The translations under genes and the position numbers were made by a program. From Stramenopiles sp. TOSAG23-2 (Eukaryota > Sar), in the NCBI GenBank assembly GCA_900128395.1, contig LT649382.1:9643-28920 (forward strand): a stretch of DNA of 19,278 bases, given 5' to 3'. Shown in pieces: positions 9,300-17,148 of this stretch. A model generated the notes under the pieces. It did no database searches. It was not told where the DNA came from and worked only from the letters and a program-made list of their open reading frames with translations. How positions within the stretch are numbered: position 1 is the first letter of the stretch; each line of letters begins with the position of its first letter.

Positions 9300-9719
9300 C
9301 AGAGGGAGTTCTTTCTGACATTTTAGTATATATATCTAAATATAAATATATATGCCTCGTTTCAATAACATGAGATGTCCATTTATCAGTCTTCGTCCTG
9401 TAAATAAAAGTTTGTAAATAAAGAGAAATATGTCTAGTATGTGTGTAAAAAAAAAAAAAGATACGAATATCAAATATCGTACTCAGTATGCGTGTATATA
9501 TTTTTTTTAGTATTAGTAATATACCTGGTAATAATATTATTTGTTATACATTTTCACACATTCCCTTAATAAATACGAAGTATATAGTATCATTATGTAC
9601 TGTAATTAATTCCTACTGTACTGTACGTTCGTACAAACTCGTACGTACGAAGAACGTAAAAAATATTCTCGCTCGTCGTACACGCACACGCACACACACA
9701 CAAATCAAAACGCATATCT
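9300..9719. other. Convergent 3' spacer between small gene and transporter
   Basis: No gene seen. It holds the two AATAAA signals above, a poly(A) run near 9448, an inverted repeat GTACGTTCGTAC (9623-9634), a second GTACGTACGA (9641-9650), and a CG/CA-rich stretch (about 9670-9705) just after the transporter stop. I found no TTTATT (minus-strand AATAAA), so the transporter's own poly(A) signal is not identified. Confidence 0.5.
9403..9422 (+). terminator. Tandem AATAAA poly(A) signals of the small gene
   Basis: AATAAA occurs at 9403-9408 and again at 9417-9422, 104 and 118 bases after the stop of the small gene, and an A13-type run follows at about 9448. This supports a real transcript 3' end here. 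Confidence 0.5.
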
Positions 9720-11171
9720 CTATCCAATTGGTTTTTCTTCATCATCGTCTTCCTTATCATCAACCATACTTCTTTTTAATAAATAGTTATTACTGCCGAA
9801 AGTTAAAGACACAAATGCGATGAAACACGAACCTGTAGTAGCAAGAACAATCCAAGTTGGTTCTATTTCAATACCAATAGATGGTAATAGCAAAAAAATT
9901 AATCCTGCAATATTATTTAATAATGTTAATAGTGTCGTCGTAAGTCCTTCTGCAATTGGGAAAACTACATCAACACTAAGTTCAAAAAATAACGGGGGCG
10001 TTCCATTAATTAAAACTCCACCAGTAATACACAATATATATATACCTTCAATACCAATTGTTTCCATTTTGTTTGGCATTATTAAGAACACACTGAAAAC
10101 TATATACAAAACTGTTGCAAGAAACGATATTGTAATTAATAAATTTCGTTTTATGTTGATATTTTTTTTTGATTTTGAAGAAGTAGAAGCAATATCATTT
10201 ACAACTTTCATATCACTGAAATACGAAAGCAATAAACCTGATAAGTTACCACTGAGATTGCTATAAAATCCAATCCATGATGCAGTTTTTTGTGGATATT
10301 TAATAATACTCTTTGGAAATTTTTCCATGATCAGGCAATATAGAGGACCCCAACCCGCATAAACTCCAGTCATGATTCCGTATGATAAAGCTAAACTAAT
10401 AAATGATTTATTTGAAAATAATTTTTTAAAACCTTCCCATTCTTGAGAACGTTTCATAGTCGATGATTTACTTGGTGCATTGGTAGGTTTGTTGGGTAAA
10501 TATATAAAAATCATCAACATACATATTGATGACAGTATAAATGCGACCCATAAGTAATTTCGTACATCCTTTATAGTTCCATTTTCTGGAACCATGATTG
10601 GACCAAGCAGATAAGAAATCGAAACACCCATCATATTTGCAATTACAAAAATGGAGGTTGATATTGTACGTAAATGTTTAGGAAAAAATGTCGACGAGAT
10701 AGTTGTGCCAGCTGACATTGCAAAAGGTCCAGCCAAACCGTTCAGTGCTTGGCCTACGTGTTGCAATATAAGACAAGTAAAACTATCATCAGTTACAATT
10801 AATCTAATGGCACAGGATAGAAAAATCAAAATTATAGAAACAATTGAGGAAACTCTTATACCTCTTGAGTCTAACAAAACTGCTGTTGGATAAAATGCGA
10901 ATACGTATGCAATTGGACCCCAATTCGATAGGAAGCTTATAATAGCCCCATTCCAACCAAACACAGTAGATTGCTGAACTGCTACTGAAATAGGTCCATA
11001 TGTGTTCCATATCCAGCCTTGTAAAAATGCAATAAAAGAGGTGGAAAATAAAATATAATATTTTAAACATGCTCTTTCAGAATGGACAACATGATTAATA
11101 GTATCTATTTTTTTTTCTCTTATATGTAGTAATGGATTTTCATCAATAACAGATTCATAATTACTATTCAT
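9720..11171 (-). CDS. SLC49A4/DIRC2-like lysosomal major facilitator transporter
   Basis: A 483-residue intronless protein with the hydrophobic pattern of a 12-helix major facilitator, and the SLC49 (FLVCR/DIRC2) signatures: WNTYGPIS in the TM1 region (55-62), the TM2-TM3 loop motif LLDSRGIR (99-106), LNGLAGP in TM4 (143-149), and FFELSVDVVFPIAEGLTT in the C-terminal half. These match the DIRC2 branch better than the haem-linked FLVCR branch. Helices lie at roughly 39-59, 78-98, 107-126, 133-155, 172-192 and 207-233, then a basic cytosolic loop (about 234-258), then six more. Residues 10-15 (DENPLL) form an acidic dileucine sorting signal of the [DE]xxxL[LI] type, as used by animal DIRC2 to reach lysosomes. 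Mammalian SLC49A4 is a proton-coupled lysosomal exporter reported to carry pyridoxine; the substrate here is unproven. The ATG at 11169-11171 precedes the sorting signal, which supports that start. It diverges from the JmjC gene. Confidence 0.88.
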   Translation of the reverse strand: MNSNYESVIDENPLLHIREKKIDTINHVVHSERACLKYYILFSTSFIAFLQGWIWNTYGPISVAVQQSTVFGWNGAIISFLSNWGPIAYVFAFYPTAVLLDSRGIRVSSIVSIILIFLSCAIRLIVTDDSFTCLILQHVGQALNGLAGPFAMSAGTTISSTFFPKHLRTISTSIFVIANMMGVSISYLLGPIMVPENGTIKDVRNYLWVAFILSSICMLMIFIYLPNKPTNAPSKSSTMKRSQEWEGFKKLFSNKSFISLALSYGIMTGVYAGWGPLYCLIMEKFPKSIIKYPQKTASWIGFYSNLSGNLSGLLLSYFSDMKVVNDIASTSSKSKKNINIKRNLLITISFLATVLYIVFSVFLIMPNKMETIGIEGIYILCITGGVLINGTPPLFFELSVDVVFPIAEGLTTTLLTLLNNIAGLIFLLLPSIGIEIEPTWIVLATTGSCFIAFVSLTFGSNNYLLKRSMVDDKEDDDEEKPIG

Positions 11172-11308
11172 TGTATTTTTTTATATTTTTCAATGGAAAA
11201 ATCTCTTTTCAAACCACATTAAAATCTCTTTTTCGCACCACCACACCGCCACACACACATATATGAGATGATGATAATAATGCCAAGAGGAATGATGTCA
11301 ATCAACAA

Positions 11309-11425
11309 TCAATAATCCTGGCGGCTACGGAAGACTCTGCCAGGCTTGCCCGCTTGGGCCACATATCCTTCGGGCAATCTAAATCTAAATCCTAAAAATA
11401 TACCACCGAATACTGTACCAGGCAT
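11309..11425 (-). CDS. Possible small membrane-protein ORF in the GC-rich island, 38 aa
   Basis: On the minus strand an ATG at 11423-11425 opens 38 codons ending in TGA (11309-11311). The peptide starts MPGTVFGGIFLGFRFRLPEG, has a short hydrophobic start, and ends in a basic tail (GRVFRSRQDY). The frame is also open upstream of the ATG for about 26 very hydrophobic codons, back to a TGA. Its codons are much more GC-rich than those of its neighbours. It sits 138 bases upstream of the transporter on the same strand, so it could be a separate mini-gene, an uORF in the transporter's leader, or simply the shadow of a structured RNA on either strand. I recognise no family. Low confidence. Confidence 0.25.
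   Translation of the reverse strand: MPGTVFGGIFLGFRFRLPEGYVAQAGKPGRVFRSRQDY
11317..11377. other. Two adjacent strong hairpins in a GC-rich island
   Basis: Hairpin 1 (11317-11344) pairs CCTGGCGG with TCTGCCAGG's GCCAGG core: six Watson-Crick pairs, then one G-U and one G-C. Hairpin 2 (11346-11377) pairs TTGCCCG with CGGGCAA, seven perfect pairs around an 18-nt loop. A single base separates them. Such stable paired stems in roughly 70% AT non-coding DNA suggest a structured RNA, though I could match it to no tRNA, snRNA or snoRNA pattern. Confidence 0.45.
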
Positions 11426-11744
11426 ATAGGACAATATCAAGTACCACAAACAACAACAAAAGATACACAAACATATAATTATTAATAAATGTGCAAATCA
11501 TAGAATCTACCTGGTATTATTAATAATATCTAACATATGATGGCAAGATACAAGTATGCAAAAGTAATCATTGTTGTAATACATACATACACAAATATAT
11601 ATACATAATCATATTATTCAAATATTTTCAAAATTTATATATAAGTACGAACTTCAAAAACGTTGCCTAATTATTATCATACTGTAATACAGACTTCGTA
11701 GTAAAAAAATACAATTTTATAGACAAGGGAATAAAATAATTAAT

Positions 11745-13258
11745 ATGTCAGGTGGTAAGAAAACGGACAAGCTTTCAAGAGGAAATATTAACAAGAATGA
11801 TTCTGCTGAAAACAAAGGTGTCGCCGCGGCAATAAAGAAACGAAAACGAAACAAATCAACATTGGAGACTCATGGAGTCACACCAGAATTGCTTAGTATG
11901 GTTAAGAGTGGCATGTTGACATTGGTGCAAGCTAGGAAAATTTATCAGGAAAGTATAAATGGAGAAAACGTAAGCCCATCGACGGCAAAAAAAAAAAAAA
12001 GTATTACCACAACTAATAAAAATAATCGTGCTGGTACTACCACGACATCAACAAATAAACAAGCAGACTGGTTTTCAACAGAGGAAGAAGAGGGAGGAAA
12101 AAAACAAGACAAGAGGCAAAAGAGGAGTGCTAAAAACGATGGTAAAATGAATAATGAACCTCTTACAAATGATGTTGGTCCGGTTTCCTGTGAAATGACA
12201 CAGTTAATTCACGAATCTTCTCATCGATCAATTTGTGCATCGGATAAGATAAGGACGCAATTATCGAATAACTTTGAAAAAAATATAATGAAAATGAGGA
12301 TCTTAGATGTTCGTTCCAATAATGTAAAAGAGAAAGTTTTAAAAATGCGCTTGTGCGGAGAGCCATTTGTCCTTGTTGGACATGATCAGTTTACAGAGTT
12401 TGCAGCATCATGGCGTTTATCAAGTAAATCGCCAAATTCATTAGATACAAACCGGATACCGCCATTGTTACGAAAGTTATCAGTTCCAATAATTAAAAAA
12501 GGAGAAAGATCAGCAACCTCTTTTCATCCAATTAATTCTAAAATGCCATTTGAACAATATTTAAAAGATTATTGGAAAAAATCAAACCCATCATGTTACC
12601 TCCATCAATGGCAATTTCCTGTCGAGAGCAAAATTGCACGGAAACATATCGGGGCAAAACATGTTTACGCTAAAAATAACAATGGCAGCAATAATGATGA
12701 AAATAAAGGATTTCGTCGCAAATCTCATTTACCTTCATGTATGGGCATAGATTTACTTGAGTATTGGCGCACTGATTTAGATGGTGAAAATCCATTTCAG
12801 TATATTTTTGCTGGTGCACCATCAACGGCAAGTATGATGCACCATGATCCAGGTGGTATGGGAATTTTCATTGCTCCTGTATGTGGTAAAAAAGAGTTGA
12901 CGTTAATACATAGGAATGATGTGTCCAGATTGTATGAGATGGTTCCATGGGAAAAAGATGGCTTTGAGTTGGATTTTCAAAAGTATCCAATGTTACAGTT
13001 TGCACGCGTATGGCGTCATGTGTTAGAACCTGGAGATATTGCATATTTGCCTGCTGGGACATATCATAGTGTGAAGAATACAGAAGCATGCTTCTCCTAT
13101 CATCGATTTCATTTAGATGAAATTAATTTACCTTTCTTCTTCAATTCATTATATGCTGGAGATGCGCCGGAAATAGACCATTACGAAGTTATATGGAATA
13201 GTATACACGGAATCTTAAATGATTTCCAAGCCCTTGAAGAATCGCATCGGCGGGGCAA

Positions 13259-13290
<32 letters not shown>

Positions 13291-14452
13291 TTGATTGTGA
13301 CAATAGCCTTCAAACAGATATTAATAGCATGCGTTCACTATTAATTCGCCTACGACAAATATCTTGTGCAATATATGATCAAGAACATAAACAAGATTGG
13401 TACGATATTGTACAAGATATTGATTTAATATTAAATGGCAATTATACTCAAAATAATAAACAACAAAGTGTTAATGGTGCTAATCATACCAAATTGATGG
13501 AAACTGCAATAGTAGGAAAAAATACAAACCGTGTAAAATTTAATAGTGGTAGACATCTAATGGACAATAGTAACTTATCTCAAGTAGTAAACCAAGACAA
13601 TGTTGCAAACAGCAAACAAAATAATAATATACATGCAAATGGTAAAAGTTCAAACAGCAGTGATAATACCAACAAGAATACGACAACAACAAAACCAAAT
13701 AATGCTTCTTCTTCCTCCTCTTCCTCCTCCTCCTCCTCCTCCTCTTCCTCCTTCTCTTCTGGTGCTGCTGCTGCTGCTAAATCAACCACTATTAGAACAT
13801 CAATTTCAACATTGAGTACTAATAGTAATAAAAAGTCCATTAGCTCACGGAAAAGAGCATCAAAAGCAAAAGCGTGGGTAATTGGCAAACAATTAACAAT
13901 GGAACGTTTTGGGCAAAGAAAAAAGGGTATGTTCACCAAGCTGTACAGTTTTTTCAATAAAATAATATCTCTTCTAACTCGCATGTAAACATCAAACTTA
14001 AAACAAATCTCATAGGACATATAGTAGGAGTGAGAAGAAACGTATCATCTTGGAAATGCAGATACAAAGGATGGCAACATATGTATGATGAATATGTACC
14101 TATTGAAAATATTAAAAGCCCAACAATTCAACGGGGTGATTATAAAAAAGATGATAAAGTATTTGTTCAATGGGGTGAAACGGGAGAATCATATGAAGCC
14201 AGATTATTAAAATATCACCGAGGGACATTAATTAATATTTCATTTCCAGATTTAGGACAAGATTGGAATACATGGTTGCCAGAACACATAGTAAAGTTAC
14301 AAATGAAAAAAGAGAGACAACTGATGGAGGTTGATTCTAATATTTCTAATACTAATAATACAGGTAACGAAGATGATGAAGGCGATTACAACAACAATAT
14401 ATACGAAGAAGAGATGAGTGAAGATGAAGAGAGAGATAAAATTGTAGTTTAA
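11745..14452 (+). CDS. JmjC-domain oxygenase with tandem chromo-barrel/Tudor-like C-terminus (two exons)
   Basis: Exons 11745-13926 and 14016-14452 join in frame across an 89-nt intron to give 872 residues. After a Lys-rich N-terminus (1-145), the JmjC fold begins near EPFVLVGHDQFTEFAASW and includes YLHQWQFP and FQYIFAGAPSTAS. The Fe(II) ligands are H366 and D368 (HHD) and H441 (YHSVKN); K382/K383 in CGKKELTL is the likely 2-oxoglutarate contact. This is therefore a probable 2-oxoglutarate/Fe(II) hydroxylase or demethylase. A linker carries Ser10, Ser15-F-Ser2 and Ala5 tracts. The C-terminus contains YKGWQHMYDEYVPIENI (744-760), very like ARID4/MRG chromo barrels, then a second module (about 770-822) ending DWNTWLPEHIVKL, then an acidic tail. 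The reader modules suggest a nuclear chromatin enzyme; substrate unknown. The barrel start lies in exon 1 (about 711-728), which supports the splice. Unspliced, it would stop at 13986-13988 after 747 residues. Confidence 0.85.
13260..13289 (+). repeat. (AGT)10 coding microsatellite, Ser tract
   Basis: Ten perfect AGT codons encode Ser506-515 in the JmjC protein, in the linker after the catalytic domain. Confidence 0.95.
13707..13778 (+). repeat. (TCN)n/(GCT)5 coding microsatellite, Ser and Ala tracts
   Basis: Eighteen TCT/TCC (one TTC) codons encode Ser15-Phe-Ser2 (13707-13760). A Gly codon and five GCT codons (13764-13778, Ala5) follow. The serines use the TCN codon family, unlike the AGT tract at 13260. 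Confidence 0.95.
13927..14015 (+). other. 89-nt spliceosomal intron (phase 1) in the JmjC gene
   Basis: The donor GTATGT (13927-13932), branch word CTAAC (13974-13978) and acceptor CATAG (ending 14015) are all present. Exon 1 ends with one base of a codon and exon 2 supplies two, giving Gly728, and the frame continues into the chromo-barrel motif. Read through, the intron adds 20 unrelated codons and a stop. Confidence 0.85.
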
Positions 14453-14525
14453 TAGTAGTATAACAAGTATATATTCCTATATAGTACCAGTACCAAGTAC
14501 CACAGGAACTGGAATCATAATCATC

Positions 14526-14607
14526 TGGAATGCTGGATGCCTGGAATGCCAGAATGCCAGGAATGCCAGGGAATGCTGGAAGAACTGATGGAATGCCAGA
14601 AAGCCAG
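14526..14607. repeat. Minisatellite of 8-10 bp units, consensus GGAATGCCAG
   Basis: About nine imperfect tandem copies. GGAATG starts at 14527, 14543, 14560, 14570 and 14590, with GGATGC (14535) and AGAATG (14551) variants between. Some copies form small palindromes, such as CTGGAATGCCAG (14541-14552). The composition is GC-rich against the surroundings. No coding potential. Confidence 0.8.
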
Positions 14608-14810
14608 AAAAAAGCACACAAAAAAATTGTTGGCCCACTTTAACTTACACTGAAAAGTCTATATATAATAGGACCTAGATTAATTGCTGGATTGCCCACC
14701 ACATTGCAACATTTTTTGGTTGGTGAATGCTGGAATGGCAAACAACAAAAGAAAAATTATCTTTTTTTGTGTAATCTATAAATAAACATACACCAATAAC
14801 ATCAATTCCA

Positions 14811-14836
<26 letters not shown>
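14811..14836. repeat. (AC)13 microsatellite
   Basis: Thirteen perfect AC units run into a short AT run, just upstream of the NAR1 start. A plain dinucleotide repeat. Confidence 0.95.
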
Positions 14837-14845
<9 letters not shown>

Positions 14846-14875
14846 AAGCACATATTACATACGCTTCGCTCCACT

Positions 14876-16687
14876 ATGGCTGGATTTGGAGGTAGTGTAT
14901 TCCTCGCCGATTTGGATGCTGATTTTATTTCACCCTCCCAAGCATGTGTCAACCCTTTATTCAATGGTACTTCAAAGACGAAGGAAGTTGATAAAAAGTC
15001 AAGTTCATCTGATAATTCCATGAATGTTGATAATGATGGCGTTGCGATTGATAGTAATAAAAAATCTGGTGCCGCTACATTATCAATTGACTCTAGTATA
15101 TTTTCTGGCATAGACACCGTTGTAAACAATAATAAAGATAAAGTCGCACGTGTGACACTAAATGATTGCTTGGCTTGTAGTGGCTGTGTTACTTCCGCGG
15201 AAACTGTATTGGTCACTTCACACAGTATATCAAAGCTAAAGGCAATTTTGAAAAGTAATGAAGCGAACAGTAGTTCAGTTATTTTTGTATTGTCAGTATC
15301 ACCCCATGCAAGAGTATCAATTGCTGAACATTTTCATTTGGATGTAACAACTGCGCAACAACATTTGGAATCTATTTTTAAAGAAAAATTTGGTTTTCAT
15401 TATGTTTTTGACACCGCAGGTGCAACTCAGATAGCAAGGGAAGAAGTTGCTGCGGAATTTTTACATCGATTGAATAAAACTAAAAATTCTCTAACCAAGA
15501 AAGGGAACTCTACTAATGCAACAACTTCAACAACGTCGCGTGGATCAAATAAAACACTGTGGAAACGCCCTCGCGATACAGTTGCAATTTCATCATCTGA
15601 AGCCATATATGTAGATACGACAGAAAAATATTTCCATAAGCATAGTGTTGCGCACCAACCTTTAGCATTGCCTTTATTGACATCCTCTTGCCCTGGTTGG
15701 ATTTGCTACGCAGAAAAAAAATGCCCAGAAGTGATACCATATCTCAGCACTTGTAAATCACCACAGCAAATACTAGGAAGAATAGTGAAAGGATTCATGA
15801 GAGAAAAATTAATAAATAAAATAGGAACGAATGATGATGGTAATAATAATAAGCAATATATTAATGATGATGCAAAAACAATATATCATGTAACATTAAT
15901 GCCTTGTTATGATAAAAAACTTGAGGCATCCCGAAAAGACTTTTTATATGGCGATAGAGATACCCCAGATGTTGATTTGGTTGTAACTCCAAAAGAGTTT
16001 ATTGATATGTTGAAATCAGATGGAATTGCATTTAAAAGTGTAACTTTAATGGATGTAGATGAAAAGGATAACAAAACACATAATAATACAAACAACAATA
16101 TAAATAATGATATAAAAGGCTTTCTTGGCTATGAACAAAGTCAAATACAAACTTCACAGTATGATAAAACTATTTCTGGTAGCTCAGGTGGTTATTTGGA
16201 TTATGTTCTGCGTTCAACGGCATTAAAATTATATGACATGAATCTATTTGATACAAAATATAAGATAGAATTTAAAACTGGCAGAAATAAAGATTTCAAA
16301 GTAACAGAGATTGTCTACAATGACAAGGTTGTGTTGCGTTTTGCCATTGCATATGGTTTCAGAAACATACAAGCTATTGTGCGCCAACTGAAAAAAGGTA
16401 CTTGTAAATATGATTTTATAGAAATGATGGCATGTCCAAGCGGTTGTTTAAATGGTGGAGCGCAAATTGTTGCTGAAAATAGAATTTTGACAAAAGCATT
16501 ACTAGGAAAAGTAAAGATCCTACATGATAAACATGTTGTTGTAGACTCAAGTGATACATCAGTGCCCAACTATCATAAAATCTTTAATATGCAACCGTAT
16601 ACAAATACATCGTTGCAATGGTTTCACACTACTTATCATAGTGTTGCTGAATTAAAACTTGAGACAGCAATGGGTGGTGATTGGTAA
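14876..16687 (+). CDS. NAR1: NAR1/CIAO3 (IOP1), cytosolic Fe-S assembly factor, Fe-only hydrogenase-like
   Basis: 603 residues, intronless, against roughly 480-500 in yeast and human. NAR1 links the early scaffold to the CIA targeting complex that inserts Fe-S clusters into cytosolic and nuclear proteins. All eight cluster cysteines are visible: C24 in SPSQAC, and C98, C101 and C104 in LNDCLACSGCVTSAETV (N-terminal cluster); C272 in SSCPGW, C344 in MPCYDKKLEASR, and C520 and C524 in ACPSGCLNGG (C-terminal, H-cluster-like site). The start gives the family N-terminus (FLADLDADFISPSQAC), so ATG 14876 is right. The extra length is in low-complexity inserts: Ser/Asp-rich 39-90, Thr/Asn-rich about 205-235, and Asn-rich about 317-330 and 400-415. 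It ends Gly-Asp-Trp, resembling the CIA-recognition tail. It converges on RAD50. Confidence 0.95.
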   Translation: MAGFGGSVFLADLDADFISPSQACVNPLFNGTSKTKEVDKKSSSSDNSMNVDNDGVAIDSNKKSGAATLSIDSSIFSGIDTVVNNNKDKVARVTLNDCLACSGCVTSAETVLVTSHSISKLKAILKSNEANSSSVIFVLSVSPHARVSIAEHFHLDVTTAQQHLESIFKEKFGFHYVFDTAGATQIAREEVAAEFLHRLNKTKNSLTKKGNSTNATTSTTSRGSNKTLWKRPRDTVAISSSEAIYVDTTEKYFHKHSVAHQPLALPLLTSSCPGWICYAEKKCPEVIPYLSTCKSPQQILGRIVKGFMREKLINKIGTNDDGNNNKQYINDDAKTIYHVTLMPCYDKKLEASRKDFLYGDRDTPDVDLVVTPKEFIDMLKSDGIAFKSVTLMDVDEKDNKTHNNTNNNINNDIKGFLGYEQSQIQTSQYDKTISGSSGGYLDYVLRSTALKLYDMNLFDTKYKIEFKTGRNKDFKVTEIVYNDKVVLRFAIAYGFRNIQAIVRQLKKGTCKYDFIEMMACPSGCLNGGAQIVAENRILTKALLGKVKILHDKHVVVDSSDTSVPNYHKIFNMQPYTNTSLQWFHTTYHSVAELKLETAMGGDW

Positions 16688-17015
16688 ATTGTTCGTGTAA
16701 TAATATACGAGTGTATCATAATTTAAAATAATTCTCTTATTTATCATATATAATGCATAATTTACCGCATAATTTAATTGACGGTGTACGAGTATGCTAT
16801 TTGTTTTTTGTAATGCACTAAATATAGAGTACGCGCGTATTTTAATTTTTTACTTCTACCCACGCACACATTTTATATTTTCTCTTTTGATTATATATAT
16901 ATATATATATATATTTATGGTATCATACACAACATTTCACACGCTATAAAGTACGCTCGTACGTGAATCATGTGATATCATGATAAATTTTATTTGATAC
17001 TTCGTTTTGTACATG

Positions 17016-17038
17016 TATATCATATTTAGTATGATATA
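17016..17038. repeat. Inverted repeat, 9-bp arms TATATCATA, 5-nt loop
   Basis: TATATCATA (17016-17024), loop TTTAG, TATGATATA (17030-17038). The arms are perfect, and the arm word recurs downstream. Confidence 0.8.
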
Positions 17039-17118
17039 TCATATATATATCATATCATAATATATACATTAATATATATATATTATATATATGTATTAAG
17101 TAATATATATATATATAT

Positions 17119-17148
17119 CATATCATACCACCATATATATATGATATG
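17119..17148. repeat. Inverted repeat, 9-bp arms CATATCATA, 12-nt loop
   Basis: CATATCATA (17119-17127) and TATGATATG (17140-17148) are perfect arms around a 12-nt loop. The arm is nearly identical to that of the inverted repeat at 17016. Confidence 0.8.

Larger units (their letters stand above)
11172..11744. promoter_or_regulatory. Shared upstream region of divergent transporter and JmjC genes
   Basis: These 573 bases separate two divergent starts and must carry both promoters. Most of the region is AT-rich. The exceptions are a short CCACCACACCGCCACAC-type stretch (about 11238-11254) and a strongly GC-rich island (about 11317-11377), described separately. A TATATATAA (11636-11644) about 100 bases before the JmjC ATG is a reasonable TATA-box candidate for that gene. 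Nothing comparable stands out for the transporter. Confidence 0.5.
14453..14875. other. Spacer between JmjC gene and NAR1
   Basis: This spacer holds, in order: three AGTACCA-like words (about 14481-14501), the GGAATGCCAG minisatellite, scattered degenerate copies of it (14684-14740, including GGAATG at 14732), an AATAAA (14781-14786) that may end the JmjC transcript, an AC repeat, and a TATATAAA (14840-14847) only 29 bases before the NAR1 ATG. If that is a functional TATA box, the NAR1 leader would be just a few bases long. Confidence 0.5.

Noticed and set aside
9488-9823. Plus-strand ORF overlapping the transporter 3' end
   Set aside because: It lies in the AT-rich spacer and opposite the real transporter frame; composition is that of simple sequence.
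11378-11396. TCTAAATCTAAATCCTAAA as a telomerase RNA template
   Set aside because: It would specify TTTAGA-type repeats, which I do not know as a telomere sequence, and no pseudoknot or other telomerase RNA element is visible. It is too weak to claim.
13580-14020. Minus-strand ORF with poly-Glu and poly-Ala
   Set aside because: It is the complement of the Ser/Ala microsatellites in the JmjC gene.
14030-14452. Separate gene starting at GTG 14030
   Set aside because: A GTG start is not expected in a nuclear gene, and the segment joins in frame to the JmjC exon through a complete intron (donor, branch word, acceptor, matching phase).
14585-14653. Second C/D-like pair (CTGATGG ... CTGA) between the JmjC gene and NAR1
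   Set aside because: The C box has a wrong first base and the sequence before the D box matches no rRNA segment I know; it overlaps the minisatellite, so the boxes are probably chance.
14527-14737. GGAATG repeats as TEAD (M-CAT) binding sites
   Set aside because: The hexamer matches, but the organism is not shown to have TEA-domain factors and the copies are explained by a tandem minisatellite.
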